A stretch of 12,498 nucleotides of DNA, from contig NVRZ01000068.1 in the NCBI GenBank assembly GCA_002401055.1, positions 1-12,498 on the forward strand, in the 5' to 3' direction. The notes beneath the pieces are model-generated. The model saw only the letters and a list, made by a program, of their open reading frames with translations, made no database searches and was not told the origin of the DNA. A program made the translations under genes and the position numbers. Below are positions 6,421 to 12,498 of this stretch, in pieces; position 1 is the stretch's first letter, and each line of letters starts with the position of its first letter. Source of the stretch: Bacteroidota bacterium (GTDB taxonomy: Bacteria > Bacteroidota > Bacteroidia > NORP154).

Positions 6421-7392
6421 ATGAAAAATAAACCATTCATCATATTTTATATACTGGTGGCGTACGTGTTTGTTCAGTTTTGTTGGTGGGGATATCATAT
6501 AATTGATCTGAACCGTCAGGTTTTTGAACTGAATGTGACACTGGAGGATGGCGCCCTGTCTGGAAATCTTGGCACAGATGAAAACAAACGGCTACTAGAG
6601 GAGAAGCTGGAAAAGCGTAAGTGGATGGTTATCGGTGAAGGCTCCGTGTTTGCGTTACTACTGGTAATGGGGGTTTACATTACACAGCGGGCTTTCAAAA
6701 AGGAAGTAGATCTATCCAGGCAGCAAAGAAACTTTTTAATGGCAGTAACACATGAACTCAAATCGCCCCTGGCTTCGATAAAGCTGTATATGCAAACCAT
6801 GCAAAAACACGATTTAGATGATCAGAAAAGTAGCGAGATCCTTGAAAATGTGTTGAATGAAACCAACAGGTTAACTTCATTGGTAGATAATATTTTACTG
6901 TCTTCCCAGATAGAGTCTGACAACTATCTACTTATAAAGGAAGAGGTGAACATGTCCAGGTTAACAAATGATATTCTAGATAATTTTGCGCTGCATCCTG
7001 TTAAAGAGAAAGTTAGCATTGACAGAAATATTCAATCAGAAGTGATGCTGAGTGCTGACTTCAATGCAATGAATTCGATTGTTATTAATCTAGTTGACAA
7101 CGCAGTTAAATATTCCAATGATGCAACAAAGGTATTGGTGGAACTTACTACAGGTGATTCAGAAGTTATTTTGACGGTTAAAGATGAGGGCCAGGGGATA
7201 AGTGATGCTGAAAAATCCAAGGTCTTCGATAAATTCTATAGGCAAGAGAATGAATCCACAAGGAAAACTCAAGGCACAGGTTTGGGCCTTTACATTCTAA
7301 AATATCTTGTCGAACAGCATGGGGGTGCAATCAGTCTGACCGACAATGACCCAAAAGGAAGTATCTTTGCCGTCACATTAAGTTCTTCATAA
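6421..7392 (+). CDS. Orphan membrane-bound sensor histidine kinase
   Basis: A 323-residue HisKA/HATPase_c kinase. Two TM helices (about 6-27 and 69-88) flank a short extracytoplasmic loop of about 40 residues. No HAMP or PAS domain is visible. The phosphoacceptor is His111 in MAVTHELKSPL. The ATPase domain shows the N box NLVDNAVKYS (223-232), G1 DEGQGI (255-260), F box FDKFYR (269-274) and G2 GTGLGLYI (285-292), so it should be active. I chose the ATG at 6421, which opens directly on the first TM helix and follows the fabH-type stop by 5 nt; an upstream ATG at 6358 would overlap that gene by 58 nt and add a non-hydrophobic extension. No response regulator lies in the window, so its partner is encoded elsewhere. 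With so small a sensor loop the signal is probably sensed in the membrane or through a partner protein (inference). Confidence 0.92.
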   Translation: MKNKPFIIFYILVAYVFVQFCWWGYHIIDLNRQVFELNVTLEDGALSGNLGTDENKRLLEEKLEKRKWMVIGEGSVFALLLVMGVYITQRAFKKEVDLSRQQRNFLMAVTHELKSPLASIKLYMQTMQKHDLDDQKSSEILENVLNETNRLTSLVDNILLSSQIESDNYLLIKEEVNMSRLTNDILDNFALHPVKEKVSIDRNIQSEVMLSADFNAMNSIVINLVDNAVKYSNDATKVLVELTTGDSEVILTVKDEGQGISDAEKSKVFDKFYRQENESTRKTQGTGLGLYILKYLVEQHGGAISLTDNDPKGSIFAVTLSSS

Positions 7393-7401
7393 TCTTTCAA
7401 G

Positions 7402-8934
7402 TTGAGTAAGAAAGCAGTTCTGATTATTCTAGATGGTTGGGGTCATGGCGATGGCTCAAAATCTGATGCCATAGCGCAGGCCAGTACTCCATTTATTGAT
7501 GGTCTGTACGATAAGTACCCCAATTCTGAATTGCTAACGAGTGGAACCAATGTGGGTTTACCAGATGGACAAATGGGGAATTCTGAAGTAGGTCACCTTA
7601 ATATTGGCGCAGGAAGAATAGTTTATCAAGATCTCTTAAGAATCAATACTGCTATTGCAGATGGTTCATTTGAATCAAATGAGATTATTTTAAATGCTTT
7701 AAATCGTGCAAAGAAAGGGAACATAAAAGTTCACTTCTTTGGATTGCTATCTGATGGAGGCATTCATTCTTCTCAAGAGCATCTTCACAAGCTGACCGAA
7801 ATGGCGCACACAATTGGGGTTGAGGAGGTGTTTATACATGTTATTACTGACGGAAGAGACACAGACCCCAAATCAGGTGCGAATTACATCAAAAAGTTGC
7901 AAAATCATATTGCTGGAACATCAGCCAAGGTCGCCTCAGTAATAGGCAGGTATTATGCGATGGATAGAGATGGAAGATGGGAGAGAATTAAAAGGGCATA
8001 TGACTTGTATGTTAATGGACTTGGTGAGCCCAGTATATCTGCAGGGGAAGCTGTAAAAGATTCTTACGAAAATAACATTACAGATGAGTTTATCGAGCCC
8101 ATTGTAATACAAGATAACGGACAGCCCATTGCTACTATTGAAGAGGGTGATGTTGTTATTTGTTTCAATTTTAGAACAGATCGTTGCCGGGAAATTACAG
8201 CCGTGCTTACCCAAAAAGAGTTTTTGGAATTTGAGATGAACCCTTTAAAGCTTAGGTATTTAACGATGACCAATTACGATAATAGTTTTGTGGGAGTTGA
8301 GCCAATATATCAGAAGGATAACCTGGCGATGACACTAGGAGAAGTGCTTGCTAATGAGGATAGAACGCAGCTCAGAATATCGGAAACAGAAAAATATCCA
8401 CACGTAACCTACTTTTTTTCAGGTGGCAGAGAGGATAAGTTTACGGGAGAAAGCAGAGCCATGATCCCTTCCCCGAAGGTGGCGACGTATGATTTGCAGC
8501 CAGAAATGAGCGCAAGGGAGGTAACCCAGACTGTCATCAAAGAAATAAATAGCCAGGGCCCGGACTTTATATGTTTGAATTTTGCAAACCCTGACATGGT
8601 AGGACATACGGGCGTTTTTAGCTCGATTATAAGTGCCCTAGAATGCATAGATGAATGTACTAAAGAGGTTGTTCGATCAGGACTGGATAACGGCTATAAG
8701 TTCGTTATAATAGCAGACCACGGCAACCCGGATTATTGCATTAACAGTGACGGGTCTCCAAATACAGCTCACAGCTTGAATCCGGTACCCATTATAATTA
8801 TAGACGATTCATTGCCTTCCGATGTGACTATTCAGAATGGTATTCTTGCTGATGTAGCGCCCACTATATTAAATATGATGGGTTTAAATATTCCTGAAGA
8901 GATGACGGGTAAGGTTCTGATTGATAGCCCTTAG
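7402..8934 (+). CDS. gpmI: 2,3-bisphosphoglycerate-independent phosphoglycerate mutase, TTG start
   Basis: A 510-residue glycolytic/gluconeogenic enzyme interconverting 3- and 2-phosphoglycerate in the cytoplasm, using two metal ions (usually Mn2+). All hallmarks are present: Asp11 in ILDGWG, the phosphoserine nucleophile Ser61 in GQMGNSEVGH, ITDGRDTDP (148-156) and RYYAMDRD (183-190) in the substrate-binding domain, and metal ligands Asp398/His402 in NPDMVGHTG, Asp439/His440 in ADHGN and His457 in NTAHS. Length is normal for the family. The start is TTG at 7402: it gives the usual N-terminus MSKKAVLIILDG and no in-frame ATG is available. It lies 9 nt after the histidine-kinase stop and in the same frame, with no obvious Shine-Dalgarno. 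Its stop codon is 6 nt from that of the convergent gene. Confidence 0.97.
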   Translation: MSKKAVLIILDGWGHGDGSKSDAIAQASTPFIDGLYDKYPNSELLTSGTNVGLPDGQMGNSEVGHLNIGAGRIVYQDLLRINTAIADGSFESNEIILNALNRAKKGNIKVHFFGLLSDGGIHSSQEHLHKLTEMAHTIGVEEVFIHVITDGRDTDPKSGANYIKKLQNHIAGTSAKVASVIGRYYAMDRDGRWERIKRAYDLYVNGLGEPSISAGEAVKDSYENNITDEFIEPIVIQDNGQPIATIEEGDVVICFNFRTDRCREITAVLTQKEFLEFEMNPLKLRYLTMTNYDNSFVGVEPIYQKDNLAMTLGEVLANEDRTQLRISETEKYPHVTYFFSGGREDKFTGESRAMIPSPKVATYDLQPEMSAREVTQTVIKEINSQGPDFICLNFANPDMVGHTGVFSSIISALECIDECTKEVVRSGLDNGYKFVIIADHGNPDYCINSDGSPNTAHSLNPVPIIIIDDSLPSDVTIQNGILADVAPTILNMMGLNIPEEMTGKVLIDSP

Positions 8935-8944
8935 AATAGGCTAT
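8924..8944. terminator. Small hairpin spanning both convergent stop codons (possible weak bidirectional terminator)
   Basis: ATAGCC (8924-8929) and GGCTAT (8939-8944) form a perfect 6-bp stem around a 9-nt loop. The loop contains the gpmI stop TAG (8932-8934), and the 3' arm contains the minus-strand gene's stop (8941-8943). No T run follows on either strand, so intrinsic termination would be weak. It is the only candidate termination structure I see between the two genes. Confidence 0.3.
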
Positions 8945-11900
8945 TGAATAAGCACAATTTTTCCGATGTAGGTGTGTGGGTAATCCAGAAAGTCTGTGGT
9001 TTCGAAAACAACAATGTATACTTCTTGCTCTGAGATTTTTTTGCCACCGTTACTACGGCCATCCCACCCAATGTGTCGGTCCGTTGTCTTAAAAATTAGA
9101 TCACCCCAACGGTTATAGATGGACATTTCATAGTTTTTTATCCCTCTTCCTGTTCCAAAAAAGAAGTCATTCAGGTCATCTCCATTTGGAGTAAATGAAT
9201 TTGGGAAGTGAAACAGATATTCACAGTCAATATCGATGCTAACACTGTCATAAGCAACAGATGAGCCACAAGAGTCATAAACAGTCACCAGATAAGTAGT
9301 AGGCTCCATTGGTTTTACTGCTACCGTTTCTCCCGATCCCGCATTGCTGCTCCAATCATAAGTAAGCGCACCCATGCCTCCAACTGCCATGGCATTCATA
9401 TAAACTTGCCAGTTACATACGGTTGTATCTCCTCCAACTGATAAAGTTATTGGGTCCACGTCATTAATAAGCAAGTTGGCTATAAAAATATGAGGACATG
9501 TCGTGTCATTTGTCGTCGGGATAATGGTGATCTCAACCATTTCGGACCCTTCCGCTGTTCCGTCGTAGATAGGTTCTATCTCTAAGGTCGTCGTTGTGGA
9601 TCCTGCGGGAATAATAATGCTATCGATGATAGGCTCATAGTCTATTCCATTTTGAGCGGATCCTCCAGCAGAGTAATAAATAACATAGTCATTCCCCATC
9701 GGTACGGGAATTGAAAATTCAAAGCTGCTGTTCTTGCAACCTTCATATGCATTGGCTGAAACCGTAACAATTGAGCCAAGCGGGTCTCTTACATCAACCG
9801 TAACCGGATTTAGCATGAAAGAATTGCTGCATGTATCAGCTACCTCTATCGAATAGATGGTAGTCGCGGTAGGAGAAACGTTGATGCTAGACGTTGTTGC
9901 GCCGGTGCTCCATATATATTGTAATACTCCATTGCCTCCAGTTGCTTGAGCCAACAAGGTTGCAGTGTCCCCTGGACAAATGAGCTCGTCGGCAACTGTA
10001 ACATCGATAGGGTCAATATTCTTAATGTATACCGTGGCCTGGTAAGGCGCATTATAGCACAAGCTGTCGATGCTGTCGCGCGGTAGCGTGATCGTAATTG
10101 TTTCGTCACCTTCAGGCAAGCCATCTTGAAATGAAGAAATTGTAATCGTTGTAGAGAGCATACCAGCACCAATTATAACGCTATCCGGGATCGTTGTAAA
10201 ATCCACGCCGTTAGAAGCTGAGCCAGATATAGTAAACGCAACAACCGTAGGACTGGTGCTGGTTTCACTTATCTCAATATTAAATACACCTTCTCTACAG
10301 CCTTCGTAAGCAGTATCACCAATGGCAAGTATCTGTGATGGCGGATTTGTAGTCGTTACCAGTACCTGATCAAATGCAATCGAATTACCGCAAGTATCTG
10401 AAACCGTAACCGTGTACAGTGTTGTATTTGAAGGTGTAACAGTAATATCGGCATCCGCGCCAATTACCGATACGCCATCATCCCACTCATATGATAATCC
10501 AACTCCACCTGAGCCAATTGCATATAGGTCGGCACTTGCGCCTCCGCAAACCACGGTATCAGGCGGTGCTATTACAGCCAATGGAAGCACATCCATTATG
10601 AATAAGGTAGAAGTTAATTCAGGGCTGGTACATAATCCCGTAGTATCAGGAATAGTGGTAATGGTTACCTGCTCAGTTCCTTCAGTCAACGTGTCCGAAA
10701 AAGGGAATATGGTCAAATCTACAGTTGATTGGCCCGCCGGAATTACAATACTGTCAAGTATAAATCCATAATCAACTCCGTTCGTGGCACCCCCACTGAT
10801 AACAAAGTAAACGGTATAGGAATCTGCGGTAGATCCAATTCGTGTGAAGGTAAAAGTAGCGTTGCTGCAACCTTCAATAGATACGAGCGTGTTTCCTGTT
10901 TCAAGGAGTAGCCCACCAACATTAACAACAACTTGTTCTGTAACTATATCAGTGCCGCATTCATCCGTAACTGTTACGGTATAAGTTGTGGATTCTGATG
11001 GGCTGGCAATAGGATTAGGGCAAGTACCGCAACTAAGCCCCAAGTTTGGAGACCAAGAATAAGTATAGGCTCCAATACCTCCAGAGATTGATGTCGCTAT
11101 TTGGTATCCGTTTCCAGGACAAATAATGGTGTCGTTAGATATGCCGAGTTCCAGCGGGTCAGTATTTATAATGGTAACCGTTGCGGTTGAAGGAACATCA
11201 TCTAGGCAAGTGTTGTTGGTTAGGTTGGCCGGAATAGTAATACTAATTGTCTCAATACCTTCTGGAATGCCATCTAAGTAAGCCCCAATGTTGAACGTGG
11301 CCTGAGAAGCGCCTACCGGAATAACGATTGACCCGGGCAATAAGGTGTAGTCAACACCATTGGTCGCAGATCCGGTTATTATATAGTTGATGGTCAAAGA
11401 ATCAATAGTTGATCCAGCACGTGTAAATATCAGCAGTAACGAATCACAACCTTCCACTAGCGTGGCGGAAGATGACCCAACTTCTCCAACTTCTACCTGA
11501 ATTCCGATTGCTCCAAAACTGGCAGCTTCTAAAAATACACCGGAGTCATAAATACCATCCCCCGCATCTGCAACAGCCATTTTTAAGTGATATGTGGTAC
11601 ATGGTACCAAATCCTGTTGTGCCGTAAGAACAGTAGTAAACCCATCGTATTGCACAGATTGCCCGCCGAGGGCCTCGTTGTCTACATAAAAAGCAGTATT
11701 GGTCATGTAGTCTGGAGGACAGTAAGTAGCTGAGCCACCCGCAGATCCGAAGTTTCCATTATTAACCGTGTTGATTCCAACAGGTAAAGAGGTATTGGGA
11801 ACCAAGGCAATATTTAACCCATTGTACATTCCACCAGCCGGGTTGGGCCCCCAGATAAAAAACCCGAAAACATCGTTGAACTGTGTACAAACAAATTCGT

Positions 11901-12387
11901 TGTATTCCTCAGAGGCAAAAACGTATCTGAAACTAATGCCATCTGTAACGGTTTCAAAATCGAATTCCAGCACAGCGGCGTTATAAGTAGATGTTGGCGC
12001 GTTAAGGCTAGCCAATACGTCTAAGTCAGGGTCTCCAGGTGTTAAGTTGTCAACACCATCGCTTTGGGAGTCGTTGGGCCCTGGTGCATCGTAAATATTT
12101 CCGGTATTGATAATTACGCCTGCGGCAAGACCAATGTTTGAACCGCTACCGTTAAAGTAACCAATCATATCTGCCTCAACACCCGTTGGAGGTAAGGCGG
12201 ATCCATTAAAGGTAACATTGGTAACATTGAGCCCAAAACCCAATAGAACTTGTTCTACCAGGTAAACAGGGTCGTCATAGGGAGCGTTATTGTCCACGGT
12301 AAGTTGTGCCAACGCATTTTTTGGCAATACAACAATGCACACGAACAACGATGCACAGGCAAGAATATGTTTAAAAGCAATCGACAT
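8941..12387 (-). CDS. Very large T9SS-secreted modular surface protein (choice-of-anchor L, Calx-beta/Ig repeats, type B C-terminal sorting domain)
   Basis: A 1148-residue secreted protein. Order of parts: signal peptide (1-27, cut near ALA|Q); choice-of-anchor L domain (about 40-295) with the typical YFNGSGSNIGL (77-87), GDPDLDVL (118-125), AVLEFDFE (138-145) and FRYVFASEEYNEF (153-165); four tandem composite repeats of about 187-193 residues (302-1053), each a Calx-beta-like domain followed by an Ig/PKD-like domain; and a C-terminal domain (about 1058-1148) with FPNSFTPNGDDLNDFF, YNRWGDLIF, GWDG and IGKIVLI. That last domain is the gliding-motility-associated/CHU_C type B signal recognised by the type IX secretion system. 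The protein should therefore cross the outer membrane and be displayed or released, likely as an adhesin or matrix component. No catalytic domain is seen. It is monocistronic in this window. The start ATG has TTAAGAG immediately upstream and opens directly on the signal peptide. Confidence 0.9.
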   Translation of the reverse strand: MSIAFKHILACASLFVCIVVLPKNALAQLTVDNNAPYDDPVYLVEQVLLGFGLNVTNVTFNGSALPPTGVEADMIGYFNGSGSNIGLAAGVIINTGNIYDAPGPNDSQSDGVDNLTPGDPDLDVLASLNAPTSTYNAAVLEFDFETVTDGISFRYVFASEEYNEFVCTQFNDVFGFFIWGPNPAGGMYNGLNIALVPNTSLPVGINTVNNGNFGSAGGSATYCPPDYMTNTAFYVDNEALGGQSVQYDGFTTVLTAQQDLVPCTTYHLKMAVADAGDGIYDSGVFLEAASFGAIGIQVEVGEVGSSSATLVEGCDSLLLIFTRAGSTIDSLTINYIITGSATNGVDYTLLPGSIVIPVGASQATFNIGAYLDGIPEGIETISITIPANLTNNTCLDDVPSTATVTIINTDPLELGISNDTIICPGNGYQIATSISGGIGAYTYSWSPNLGLSCGTCPNPIASPSESTTYTVTVTDECGTDIVTEQVVVNVGGLLLETGNTLVSIEGCSNATFTFTRIGSTADSYTVYFVISGGATNGVDYGFILDSIVIPAGQSTVDLTIFPFSDTLTEGTEQVTITTIPDTTGLCTSPELTSTLFIMDVLPLAVIAPPDTVVCGGASADLYAIGSGGVGLSYEWDDGVSVIGADADITVTPSNTTLYTVTVSDTCGNSIAFDQVLVTTTNPPSQILAIGDTAYEGCREGVFNIEISETSTSPTVVAFTISGSASNGVDFTTIPDSVIIGAGMLSTTITISSFQDGLPEGDETITITLPRDSIDSLCYNAPYQATVYIKNIDPIDVTVADELICPGDTATLLAQATGGNGVLQYIWSTGATTSSINVSPTATTIYSIEVADTCSNSFMLNPVTVDVRDPLGSIVTVSANAYEGCKNSSFEFSIPVPMGNDYVIYYSAGGSAQNGIDYEPIIDSIIIPAGSTTTTLEIEPIYDGTAEGSEMVEITIIPTTNDTTCPHIFIANLLINDVDPITLSVGGDTTVCNWQVYMNAMAVGGMGALTYDWSSNAGSGETVAVKPMEPTTYLVTVYDSCGSSVAYDSVSIDIDCEYLFHFPNSFTPNGDDLNDFFFGTGRGIKNYEMSIYNRWGDLIFKTTDRHIGWDGRSNGGKKISEQEVYIVVFETTDFLDYPHTYIGKIVLIQ
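9229..11484 (-). repeat. Four tandem Calx-beta + Ig/PKD-like composite repeats inside the surface protein
   Basis: Protein-level repeats at residues about 302-490, 491-679, 680-866 and 867-1053. Each begins with an EGC motif (Cys at 314, 507, 697, 884), then NG[VI]D[YF] (starting 343, 536, 726, 913), an acidic D-x-x-x-EG-x-E motif (DGIPEGIE, DTLTEGTE, DGLPEGDE, DGTAEGSE) and a second Cys (394, 586, 777, 964). The Ig-like half then follows, with a Cys pair 423/477, 614/666, 804/853 and 991/1040. The Ig-like halves contain a YxW or YxWD-type core (YSWS, YEWD, YIWS, YDWS) and end in TVxVxDxC-type strands. The copies are strongly diverged at the DNA level, so this is an old domain duplication and not a recent tandem expansion. 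Confidence 0.85.
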
Positions 12388-12498
12388 CTCTTAACTCAAC
12401 TATGTTTTTTTCAATCCTGATTGGTCTCCTCCTATATGCGGTATACGCTAAATCCTCGTATATGTTTTCATATATAAAGAACTATCTAAATTACTAAA
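12388..12498. other. Upstream region of the surface-protein gene, no gene seen
   Basis: These 111 AT-rich bases contain no supported gene. There is a 6-bp inverted repeat TATATG-TTTT-CATATA (12459-12474) and a near-palindrome around GTATAC (12438-12448). Either could be regulatory or chance. I find no exact TAnnTTTG element on the minus strand, so the promoter may be non-canonical or lie beyond the window. Confidence 0.4.

Noticed and set aside
9846..10172. Alternative-frame ORFs inside the large surface-protein gene (also 10412-10771 plus and 11768-11986 plus)
   Set aside because: These are shadows of the long, domain-rich minus-strand frame; they show no motifs or start signals of their own.
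9229..11484. CRISPR or recent DNA tandem repeat
   Set aside because: The periodicity exists only at the protein level; the nucleotide copies are diverged and there are no short identical repeats with spacers.

Overview
The window looks like ordinary chromosomal sequence of a Bacteroidota bacterium (Cytophagia- or Flavobacteriia-like; the exact order cannot be settled by eye). Four things point there: a very large secreted protein with a choice-of-anchor L domain and a type IX secretion (T9SS) type B C-terminal sorting domain; an lptC lipoprotein gene in a run with type III pantothenate kinase, a beta-barrel protein, a TPR protein and a CNNM/CBS 'hemolysin'; mostly absent Shine-Dalgarno sequences; and a TAnnTTTG-like -7 promoter element. 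Base composition is moderately AT-rich and looks even across the window. I see no phage, IS, CRISPR or integration signature.

Layout. Positions 1-5146 (minus strand) form one tightly packed six-gene run, transcribed coaX -> outer-membrane beta-barrel protein -> TPR protein -> lptC -> 71-residue two-TM protein -> CNNM/CBS membrane protein, the last running off the left edge. Neighbours overlap by 8-14 nt or are separated by 5-9 nt, so they are probably one operon. Apart from coaX (the first step of coenzyme A synthesis) every product is an envelope protein. Positions 5147-5410 hold the probable coaX promoter, a tRNA-Phe(GAA) and its Rho-independent terminator. Positions 5411-8934 (plus strand) hold a second compact run: a FabH-type ketoacyl-ACP synthase III, an orphan membrane histidine kinase and phosphoglycerate mutase gpmI, with gaps of 5 and 9 nt. 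Positions 8941-12387 (minus, convergent with gpmI, only 6 nt between the two stop codons) encode a 1148-residue secreted modular protein. The last 111 bases are its upstream region. No gene-free stretch exceeds 300 bases.

The left operon combines an LPS-transport bridge component with a predicted outer-membrane barrel, a periplasmic TPR protein and two inner-membrane proteins, suggesting an envelope-biogenesis unit whose middle members have no assigned function. The right-hand protein is a likely T9SS-exported surface adhesin or matrix protein made of four tandem Calx-beta plus Ig/PKD-like pairs with strictly phased cysteines. I do not see an obviously novel defence or mobile system. The best leads are the uncharacterised envelope genes, the cysteine-phased repeat array, and a pair of TTG-start genes that lie in frame and exactly 9 nt after the upstream stop codon.
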